Position numbers and translations under genes: made by a program. From Shewanella sp. ANA-3 (GTDB taxonomy: Bacteria > Pseudomonadota > Gammaproteobacteria > Enterobacterales > Shewanellaceae): 64,000 nucleotides of DNA. The notes beneath the pieces were generated by a model. The model was given only the letters and a program-made list of their open reading frames with translations, did no database searches and had not been told where the DNA came from. Positions within the stretch are counted from its first letter, which is position 1; each line of letters begins with the position of its first letter. The stretch lies in assembly GCF_000203935.1 (NCBI RefSeq), contig NC_008577.1, forward strand, positions 1,860,001-1,924,000, written 5' to 3'. Shown here piece after piece: positions 36,738-44,361 of the stretch.

Positions 36738-38720
36738 ATGAAAAAATCAAAACTGATGAAAATTTTGATTTTATCTTCACTGATAGCATCAACATCAACA
36801 TTTGCTGACACAAGTTATATTGTTAAGTGGAATGATGTTTCTCAATTAAACTCAATGAAAGATGATTCTTTTGTTAACAATGTAAAAGTAAAATTTTTCG
36901 AAAGAACAACATTTGGAGGTTATTCTGTAATTGTTGTTGAAGATAATGTTGATTTAACGATTTCAAGATTAACTGATAGTGGATTATTTGCCTCTGTTGT
37001 GGAAAATACTAAAATTCATTTTGAAAAAAATGAAACTACAATTCCTGTAAAATTAAATCAAGCTAACATTGTTCTAAAGCCCAAGAATCCAATAACTTAT
37101 TCAATTGATTTGAATAAATTTAAAGATCCTCTTGTTGAAAATGAATATTACCATGATGCGCAAAAAGATTTTACAAATGGTGCAACTTCAGCGTTAGAAG
37201 CAAAATCAGTTTTTAAAAATAATCTTGGCAGGAAAGCAAGAGTAGCTGTGTTAGATTCTGGTTATTTTCCACATGAAGATATGGAAACGCCAAAAGAACA
37301 AGCAAAATTCATTAAATCAGCAATGTACTATTTTCCAGAAGGGAATTATGCGTATAATTTAGCCTTGAATTGTTTAACGCAAGATCCCACAAACTCAGGA
37401 TTGGATGCTACGTGTGATGCTTCAAACATTGTAACACTTGGAGATCAAACTAATAATGCATTAGATAAATCATGGAAGCCATCTAAATTTGTTTACAATG
37501 AACAAACAAAACTAAATGATCCTACAGAATATAAAATCTGTATTAACGGTCATGGACTTAGTGTAGCGTCATCTATTGCTGCTATTCAAAACAATGGTAA
37601 AGGCATTGCCTCAGCAGTAGGTTCAGAAAATATTGATATTGTACCAGTTAAAGTTATCGATTCTTGTACAGGTTCGGCTTTAACATCTGATTTAATTAAA
37701 GCTATCTATTGGGCTGCTAAAAGTGATGACACATTTGAAGGATTGGAACCAATTTCTGAACCTGTTGATGTGATCAATTTAAGCTTAGGCTCAAATAAAA
37801 ATGAGCTTTGTGAAGTTGGATACAATGCTTTTGCTGATGCTGTAGATTATGCAAAACAGAAAGGTATTGTGGTTGTTGCAGCATTAGGTAACGATGGTGT
37901 ATCTGGTGATATATTTACGCCAGCAACATGTAACGGTGTTATTCCTGTGTCGTCAAATAACGTACATGGACAACTATCATATTTCTCAAGTTACCTAAGT
38001 GATAAAAGAACATTGTCAACAATTGGTGAAGATATGACGTTGCCCAAGGTAACAACTACAACGTATATTGACAGAAATTTTATTGATACAAACTGTCAAG
38101 GTAGTATTGAATCTTGCTATGCTACAGGACAAGGAACGAGTTACTCAGCACCTATTGTATCTGGTTTAGTTTCTATGGTGTTGATGCAAAACCCTAGTTT
38201 AAACCCTGATGAAATTTTCAATGTTATTTATGACTCTGGCAATAAATTTCATGTGAATGAGGCGGGTAATTCCACTAACATGTTTAGAAATGCACCAGAA
38301 AACAGAATTATCAATTTTAAAGAAGCTTTGTTAGCTGCTGATAATGAAACTTTACATGTTGGTAAAACTACTGTTTCTCATTCAATGAATGGAGCAAGTG
38401 ATAAATATGTTCAGAAAATGATCAGCTCACATGGAAAGGATAATGTTTGTTCAACGTATAAACTTGATTGGCAAGATGTTTATCAATCAAATTCAAAAGG
38501 TGTTGATTTTGAAGTATATGGAACAAATGCTGCAGAAGCAATGACAGTTTCAAATTCAACTTTAATTGAAACTGATGACAAATCACCTCGCTTACAAACT
38601 AGCTTAGTTATCAAAAAAGACTTTGCTAATTATGGCGTAAGAGTCTGTAAGATTGGCAAGTGTTCTGAGATTAAAGAGTTCGATTTTAGCACTGCCGAGT
38701 TAAATATTTCTTGCTTGTAA
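36738..38720 (+). CDS. subtilisin-like S8 serine protease, exported
   Basis: A 660-residue protein with a Sec signal (cleavage after STFA), a propeptide-like segment (YIVKWNDVSQLNSM ... GGYSVIVVEDNVD), and the catalytic triad of Asp173 in VAVLDSGYF, His272 in NGHGLSVAS and Ser468 in GTSYSAP, with the oxyanion Asn in AALGNDG. Cysteine-rich insertions lie between the Asp and His. The C-terminal 150 residues are a separate domain (KYVQKMISSHGKDNVCSTYKLDW). The gene is strongly AT-rich and was probably acquired. It follows the modular lipoprotein gene closely and is likely co-transcribed with it. Confidence 0.85.
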   Translation: MKKSKLMKILILSSLIASTSTFADTSYIVKWNDVSQLNSMKDDSFVNNVKVKFFERTTFGGYSVIVVEDNVDLTISRLTDSGLFASVVENTKIHFEKNETTIPVKLNQANIVLKPKNPITYSIDLNKFKDPLVENEYYHDAQKDFTNGATSALEAKSVFKNNLGRKARVAVLDSGYFPHEDMETPKEQAKFIKSAMYYFPEGNYAYNLALNCLTQDPTNSGLDATCDASNIVTLGDQTNNALDKSWKPSKFVYNEQTKLNDPTEYKICINGHGLSVASSIAAIQNNGKGIASAVGSENIDIVPVKVIDSCTGSALTSDLIKAIYWAAKSDDTFEGLEPISEPVDVINLSLGSNKNELCEVGYNAFADAVDYAKQKGIVVVAALGNDGVSGDIFTPATCNGVIPVSSNNVHGQLSYFSSYLSDKRTLSTIGEDMTLPKVTTTTYIDRNFIDTNCQGSIESCYATGQGTSYSAPIVSGLVSMVLMQNPSLNPDEIFNVIYDSGNKFHVNEAGNSTNMFRNAPENRIINFKEALLAADNETLHVGKTTVSHSMNGASDKYVQKMISSHGKDNVCSTYKLDWQDVYQSNSKGVDFEVYGTNAAEAMTVSNSTLIETDDKSPRLQTSLVIKKDFANYGVRVCKIGKCSEIKEFDFSTAELNISCL

Positions 38721-38849
38721 AATTTATGACATATATTCCTTTGATTATCTAACCGTACCATTATTTTTTTGAGGTAACAAATGGCAATATCCATCAAGAT
38801 TCGGGAAGGGTATTGCTAAATGAACGTTATTGTATAACTCAATCTTAGG

Positions 38850-39739
38850 TATGCCTTCTCCTAACAGGGGGCCTGGCATTAACTGGCTCTCTGGCGATTA
38901 AGCATACCTAGCCCTATGACTTTGCTCATTACTTTCATGCCAGCCCATACCTCGTCGATTTGGTCGCTTTAGTTGCACAGGCTCAATTTCAGGTCAATCA
39001 GCTGTTTATAACGATATAAAGCCGTTTCTGGGGGCCTTTAACTTGCATTTTCGTAGGTTCACTCTCTAGGTGTTTCAATATCTTATGACCATTTTCTGTC
39101 ATAAATGCCATTGGGGTTGAAACTTGTTTTATCTTGCACCTCTGCATGCTTAATGAAGTGGGTAGAATCTCGCTATCTGCCACACTCTCTAAACTGGCTT
39201 AGGGTGCGACGACTTCATGTGTGGCCGCATCTAGCGCAAGATGCAACTTATGTCGAGGGCGACGTTTTCCTAATCCTGCTTACGCATTCACCTTCACCTT
39301 CACCATATACTTTCAATCCTGTAGTATCGACAACCAAGTGAGTCATCGCACCACGGCTAGGGTTGCGGTAGTTAATCTTGATGGTCTTTGCCCACTTGCT
39401 GATGCAACTGTAACTAGGTGAAATTAGTTGTACATTCATCAAACTAAACACTGAGCTGAGAAAATCTTCTAGTGTTGTAAGGGAGATTAAATAACCTTTG
39501 TGTATCAAGGCGGCTTCTATTGCCGTGTCACAATATTGATATGCCCAATCACCATTATGTTCAGTTACATCAGAGGTTGTTCGCCTGCTCGTCTATCCAA
39601 AAGCTTGTAAGCCACGGTTCGTCAACGCCTTGATATATTCGGTCAATTAGTGATGCGATACTTGAATTTGTTCATCTGATAGCGGTTCCTGCGTTGTATT
39701 CACCGAACTGTTCGCATCTGGGGCGGAAGGTTCATTCAT
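38850..39739 (-). mobile_element. inactivated IS5-family insertion sequence (transposase pseudogene)
   Basis: Minus-strand fragments in several frames match an IS5-type transposase: SFWIDEQAN, IEAALIHKGYLISLTTLEDFLSSVFSLMNVQL, HLVVDTTGLKVYGEGE (first catalytic Asp), RPRHKLHLALDAATHEVVA (second Asp), KLSLC-like and GMKVMSKVIGLGM near the end. At least three frameshifts and several stops break it, so it cannot encode active transposase. Clear terminal inverted repeats and a target duplication were not found; the boundaries are those of the coding remnant. Confidence 0.8.
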
Positions 39740-39831
39740 TTAGGCATTAAGGCCTTGATAGCGTCAAACTCAGCAGGGTAGGTTGCCTCTTCCCTCCCTA
39801 TTGTCAAAGTAATATCGTTAACCTTCACCCA

Positions 39832-39864
39832 TAAAAAAGCCCCGTGGTTTTCACGAGGCTCTTT
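39832..39864 (-). terminator. terminator of the HU-like gene
   Basis: On the minus strand, GAGCCTCGTG and CCACGGGGCT form a stem with G-T pairs around AAAA, followed by six T, 16 bases after the stop codon. Confidence 0.8.
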
Positions 39865-39879
39865 TACGTATCCGCAATA

Positions 39880-40155
39880 CTACTCATTTATCGCTTGTTT
39901 AAGCGCTGTCGCCGCCTTAAAGCTTGGCTGGTTAAAGCCAGCAATCTCCATCGTCTCGCCGGTTTGCGGGTTCCGACCCGATTTAGGTAAATGATAACGT
40001 AACTCGAAGGTGCCGAATTGTGGCAGGAAGACTTTCTCACCTTCGCTTAAGGCGATATGGATCTGTTGCAGGATTTGTTCGACAACAGGTCTAGTACTGG
40101 CCTGGGACTGTTCAAGCGAAGTGGCGATACGTTGGATAAGTTGTGCTTTGTTCAT
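39880..40155 (-). CDS. HU/IHF-family DNA-binding protein
   Basis: A 91-residue protein of HU length. The N-terminal helical part MNKAQLIQRIATSLEQSQASTRPVVEQILQQI precedes the beta-arm region with VFLPQFGTFELRYHLPKSGRNPQTGETMEIAG, in which the family signature GRNPQTGE and the tip Pro-type residues are intact. It should bend DNA non-specifically. It is more divergent than housekeeping HupA/HupB and lies alone next to the IS remnant, so it may be an accessory nucleoid protein. Confidence 0.88.
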   Translation of the reverse strand: MNKAQLIQRIATSLEQSQASTRPVVEQILQQIHIALSEGEKVFLPQFGTFELRYHLPKSGRNPQTGETMEIAGFNQPSFKAATALKQAINE

Positions 40156-41026
40156 TGAAACCTCTGAATTCAGCGAAAGAGCAGGAAAGGGGAGTTATAA
40201 CAAGCTCGGGATCAGATTGAAAGCCTAGGTTTACCAAAGCGGCTTAACTGCTGCTTTATTGGTTAACGAGGAGAACTTGTTTTGTAGTGTATGGAGATAA
40301 TTATCTGGAGGCTGTCCAGCTATCTGTTTATTTCCGTTCCCAAACCACCGCCTCTGAGGTGATGATAGTCTCTTAAAGCTATAGCCTGAAAAATGCCCAA
40401 GTTAAAAGAGACCTTCTTATTCATCACTAGTAAGAGGAAACGAGAAACAAGAGCGATTCAGAAGTTCATCACATGTTTACTGGCGTTGCAAATATCATAT
40501 CGTTTAGACACCTAAGTATAGATTCAAAATCTTAAAAGGTAACCTTGGTAAGGATCTATACAGGTCGATTTGCATTCTATGCAATATTAATAGATATGAG
40601 GTCTTATAATTAAATGTTCAGATAGTTCATGTATGCTAGTCGTGATAATTCCTTCAAAGTTGTCTTTGTCGACTTAATGGGGATTGAATGGCAGTAGCGA
40701 AATAGAAATTTCTAACTAATTCCCTAATATTTAAAACAATTACTTGTGAGTATCTTTTGGGGAATAGGTTATTTTGTAGATGCAATAGGTGTAAGCAGGT
40801 CATCATCAGACGAATGTCGTGAAATTTCTAGAACATGGGGCCCAAATTTTGTTGCAAAAGAACTAGAACAGTAGAAATAGCTCATTCTAGAGTTAGTTAA
40901 ATTCCGCCTTATAAAAAGGCGGATTATTGACTATTGTTGGATAGACTTTTGGCTGACAAAGTTGACAGATTTAAATCTGCATATCTAAAAATGTTTTTTA
41001 GTTTAAAAGGTTGTTAGTTGTATTAG
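40156..41026. other. long intergenic region, possibly with a gene fragment
   Basis: About 870 bases with no supported gene. A 43-codon open frame at 40746-40874 (GTG start; SIFWGIGYFVDAIGVSRSSSD at its N-terminus) looks like a decayed coding fragment but has no ribosome binding site. A hairpin TCCGCCTTATAAAAAGGCGGA at about 40912-40932 lies just 3' of it. Confidence 0.4.
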
Positions 41027-42412
41027 TTAACCTTTTTGAAATAGCTTATCTGCTAATCCTTGAGTGAAATTTTTAAATTTTTTATATTGGCTAGGGTCGG
41101 CAGAAATGAGCAATATGTTCTGCTCTTTAAAAGTAGTAGCGTCAATCAGTTCGTAGGTCGGTTTGCGTGGATTAACCTCGTTAATCAGTACATACTGCTC
41201 ATCACCTGTTAGCTCCAATTCGCCCTTGTAGTCGAAGGTGAGCAGATCATGATCTTCAGCTAGTAGAAAAATTGTATATCGAGTAAATAAACTATGGACG
41301 GCAGCGGTCAAGTTTTCTCTGTATAACTTTTGACGATTATCATCTGAATTATAGTCCTCAAGTTGTTTAATTTCAGCTTGTTTTGACGCTATTGTTTTTT
41401 GTGAGTAATCCCAAGATTTTCTTTCGGAGAAACTCATTAAATTAATTTGAGATTTTAAATCTGTTTCTGCCCGTTCGGCATTTTTACGTAGTGAAGTTAA
41501 ATAATCGGTATCAGCATCTAATAAAACAACGGCTTTCACATAATTCATTACTAATATGTCGATGCCGGTAGATTTCAGTGCTGCGACAAATCTAGCTTGG
41601 GTGTTTTCGCCCCCACCAATTGAGTCCATATAAGAACAGTAATAACGCCCTTCTTCTCCCTTAAATGTCGGAAACGCAATAATACCACTTGCACGGCTAC
41701 TTGCTTTCATTCGACTTTCTATATCTGTCACACAATCAGGAATGGCTCTATCCTTCCCGCTAAAGGGATACCAACTGGCTTTTATATCAAACTCTCTTAC
41801 ATTGAAGTCTAAAGGGTTTAATTTCTTAAGAGCTTCATTCATATTTGATTGTGCTAAAGACGCTGTTGACTGTAGAGCAGTCAGTTTTTCATCATATGGC
41901 TTCAAAATTTCTTTCAATTTATCAGAGGCCGCAGCACTTCGATCGTGTACTTCTTTTAATTTATCTAAAGCCACTTGTTGACTTTGAATAACTGCTTGAT
42001 GTTTAGCAATATCTTCCTTGAGTTCTTTATCGTGAAGATAAAGTTGCCCATTGATAGTCAGAAATTGTTCCACAGTACCTATTTCAGTATTAGGTGCAGG
42101 CTGCTGACCTAGTGGACTTGAAGCGATCTGTTTCGCGAGTGTTTGAACTTGTGTGAAAACGTCATCAGTGACTTCTTGACCTTTGATGTTGCCCAGCGTA
42201 TTTTTTTCTAGTTCTTTTATCTTTATTATCCATTCTTTAAGATCACTATCATCTAAAGGGATAAGATGAATGCGCTTTGCTGCAAAGGCTACTTGGTCTT
42301 GTTGTATATCAGACTGGAAATCGAGTTTTGCTTTATCTGGATAATCATTGCATCCTGTTAATGTTGTTACTGCAAGGAGTACTGTGCTGACGGAGGTTAT
42401 TATTTTTCGCAT
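41027..42412 (-). CDS. coiled-coil lipoprotein of unknown function
   Basis: About 461 residues from the ATG at 42412. A lipoprotein signal ends TTLTGC (Cys21). Residues about 100-195 form a long heptad-rich helix (KELKEDIAKHQAVIQSQQVALDKLKEVHDRSAAASDKLKEIL). A compact domain with CVTDIESRMKASSRASGIIAFPTF and two cysteines follows, then a second coiled coil near 320-350 and a C-terminal DHDLLTFDYKGELELT part. No family is recognised. It lies downstream of, but about 130 bases from, the membrane protein gene on the same strand. It may be part of the sigma/kinase-linked set. Confidence 0.6.
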   Translation of the reverse strand: MRKIITSVSTVLLAVTTLTGCNDYPDKAKLDFQSDIQQDQVAFAAKRIHLIPLDDSDLKEWIIKIKELEKNTLGNIKGQEVTDDVFTQVQTLAKQIASSPLGQQPAPNTEIGTVEQFLTINGQLYLHDKELKEDIAKHQAVIQSQQVALDKLKEVHDRSAAASDKLKEILKPYDEKLTALQSTASLAQSNMNEALKKLNPLDFNVREFDIKASWYPFSGKDRAIPDCVTDIESRMKASSRASGIIAFPTFKGEEGRYYCSYMDSIGGGENTQARFVAALKSTGIDILVMNYVKAVVLLDADTDYLTSLRKNAERAETDLKSQINLMSFSERKSWDYSQKTIASKQAEIKQLEDYNSDDNRQKLYRENLTAAVHSLFTRYTIFLLAEDHDLLTFDYKGELELTGDEQYVLINEVNPRKPTYELIDATTFKEQNILLISADPSQYKKFKNFTQGLADKLFQKG

Positions 42413-42542
42413 TTTAAATCCATTGTAAATTGAGTTGACCACACATGCATATTTGAAAATTTAACTATTATGTCATTAAATGAGCTTGATATTATTCTTG
42501 AGAAGCTAGTAATGTTATTTTTATGCTATTGTTCTTTTAAAT

Positions 42543-43385
42543 TTAATTTTCGGTTGCTATGAATATAGATGACGTCTTGTAGCGTGGCAGTAGGGTGGTA
42601 AAGAAAAATAATAAGAATGAAATTATTAGCATAGGTAAGCCAATTTTAACGGTTTTCATTAAGCTGTTGATCACGCTTTTATCTGTTATACCAAATTCTC
42701 GTCCCAAGTTAGCAAGCTCTGTAAGTGAGTTGAAAACCTCATAGATGGGAATCAATATGGTGACTAAACAGATAGCGCAGAGCATTTTGCTGATAAAGCG
42801 TGGCGCACCGATTGCCAAACTAACAGACGATGCGAGCATAAATATGATTTGCAATGTCATGCTATCAACCAACTCTATGTAGCTCACTGTTGTACCGAGT
42901 CCCAAATCAACTGCTGGCAGTAACATTGAGACAAACAAGCAAGTCAGTGTAAAAAGCGCAAATTTGTTGTGGACAGACAACCTAGATGCAGAGTTTAAAT
43001 TTAAATTAGGCATGTCAATAGATCTTAATGTCTCTTTCGCTTTGGACACATCAATACTTTGTATTTTTTCTTTAACTTTGTCTGTTGCTTTTGCTGCAAG
43101 ATCTTTGGCTTTTTCTAAGTTTTCCTCATTGATATTGCTTTTCACTTTTTTATAAATATGATTTGCGGTTTCTTTGGCAGAAGAAAGGTGATCGTCTATA
43201 TAAGCGGATTGTCTGAGTATGTAAACTGATTCTACTCTCCCTTCTATCAGATCGAAGTCAACATCATCGCCTACACGCGGTGAAATTTCAGATTTTATTT
43301 TTGAGAGTGGTACCTCAAATTTGTCCTGATTCTCTGCTCTAATTAGGGCGAATGCCCCTGTAATATTGAGTATTTTTCCTTGCAT
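42543..43385 (-). CDS. membrane protein with N-terminal beta-rich module and coiled coil
   Basis: A 280-residue protein. Residues 1-58 (GKILNITGAFALIRAENQDKFEVPLSKIKSEI...GDDVDFDLIEGRVESVYIL) look like a small OB-type or cold-shock-like barrel. Residues 65-125 are a charged amphipathic helix (KETANHIYKKVKSNINEENLEKAKDLAAKATDKVKEKI). About four membrane segments lie at 142-165, 175-195, 200-220 and 245-268. The combination is unusual. It is divergent from the ECF sigma-factor gene, in the same relation as the TM2 protein to the sigma remnant. Confidence 0.6.
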   Translation of the reverse strand: MQGKILNITGAFALIRAENQDKFEVPLSKIKSEISPRVGDDVDFDLIEGRVESVYILRQSAYIDDHLSSAKETANHIYKKVKSNINEENLEKAKDLAAKATDKVKEKIQSIDVSKAKETLRSIDMPNLNLNSASRLSVHNKFALFTLTCLFVSMLLPAVDLGLGTTVSYIELVDSMTLQIIFMLASSVSLAIGAPRFISKMLCAICLVTILIPIYEVFNSLTELANLGREFGITDKSVINSLMKTVKIGLPMLIISFLLFFFTTLLPRYKTSSIFIATEN

Positions 43386-43754
43386 TTTACTAGCCTTATC
43401 AATTTAGCATGTGATTTGGGAAAGATATAAAGTCATGAAGGAACAAAAAAGATACGTTTTTTTTGTAGAAAGGCGTAAACAATGATTGTGCTAGTGTGTC
43501 GTTGCTATTGTTAAATCTGGTATAGCAGCAGGGTGAGCACAAAAAGAGTGACCAAAGAGGTAAATATGCTAAGAAATCCGATAGGCCAGTCGAAAAAAAT
43601 TTACACGTTTTCAGTCATTGTGCGGGTAACTGTGAATTTCGTCACCTTACTTACGGTAACTTAGCAAACAGATATAGCTTTTATTGCAACCAGTTGTAAA
43701 ATTTGGGAATTGTTGTTACATTTTAGCGTGTTAATAAATTGTGAGTGTCTAATT
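43386..43754. promoter_or_regulatory. divergent control region of the sigma/kinase locus
   Basis: About 370 bases between divergent genes. It contains AAAAGATACGT plus T-run and TAGA (43447-43469) and AACTGTGAATTTCGTCA (43628-43644). Close versions of both recur beside the sigma remnant (33793-33814, 33749-33767), so they are conserved parts of the ancestral locus. Whether they bind RNA polymerase with this sigma factor is not known. Confidence 0.5.
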
Positions 43755-44345
43755 TTGGATCAATTAGTAAGACACAGCAGTGCAGATGTGGTGCTGTTGA
43801 CGGATATAGTGCTTCGCTGGGAGCATGAATCTCAACAGGTTGAATCGCAGTTATACCAATTTGCCTACCAGAAATTTCGTAGTATTGCGTCAGAAGTTAG
43901 AGCAAAGTCTTTGGCTGAGTTTGAGCAAAATACGTTGCTTAGGATTTCCTGCAACACTACCTCCCTTGTACATGACGCTTTTATTCGTGTGGCCCAAAGT
44001 CATGAGGTTACCGTTGAAAACAGCAGGGAGTTTTATATGTTGTTTTCACAGGTCATTTACTCGATCCTCATTGATAATCTACGTAAGTCTCAGGCTAAAA
44101 AACGTCAAATTGAGGCCCGTAGCTTGCTTCAAGCTTCTTCAGCTTTTCAACAACTATTTGAAGTTGAGCATTTACTAAAGAAGTTGGCGATTGACTACCC
44201 GCGTCAGGTGTCTGTATTCATTTATAAATATGTTTGCTTGAGCTCATCGAAAGAAATTTCTCAAATGTTTAGTATTTCAGAATCTTCGGTTGACAAGGAT
44301 CTCTCTTTTATCAAGAAATACTTATCTATACACCTTACCGATTAA
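43755..44345 (+). CDS. ECF-type sigma factor linked to a Ser/Thr kinase
   Basis: About 196 residues from a TTG at 43755 with GAG nine bases upstream; the frame is open from 43710, but those codons look non-coding. The sigma-2 region is TTSLVHDAFIRVAQ ... FSQVIYSILIDNLRKSQAKKRQIEA, the form of the TIGR02999-type ECF family. Sigma-4 is SVFIYKYVCLSSSKEISQMFSISESSVDKDLSFIKKYL, a helix-turn-helix for the -35 element. No anti-sigma factor gene is present. Instead a transmembrane Ser/Thr kinase gene follows after 16 bases. In ECF43-type systems such as EcfP-PknT of Vibrio parahaemolyticus, the kinase activates the sigma factor by phosphorylation. Confidence 0.8.
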   Translation: MDQLVRHSSADVVLLTDIVLRWEHESQQVESQLYQFAYQKFRSIASEVRAKSLAEFEQNTLLRISCNTTSLVHDAFIRVAQSHEVTVENSREFYMLFSQVIYSILIDNLRKSQAKKRQIEARSLLQASSAFQQLFEVEHLLKKLAIDYPRQVSVFIYKYVCLSSSKEISQMFSISESSVDKDLSFIKKYLSIHLTD

Positions 44346-44361
44346 ACCGGATGGAACCCGC

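Noticed and set aside
39880..40155. The HU-like gene as an IHF subunit
   Set aside because: It has the HU-type GRNPQTGE signature, but I could not see IHF-specific residues, so only the HU/IHF family call is made.
40746..40874. 43-codon frame with a hydrophobic start
   Set aside because: Only a GTG start without a ribosome binding site; probably a coding fragment or chance, so it was noted only in the intergenic entry.
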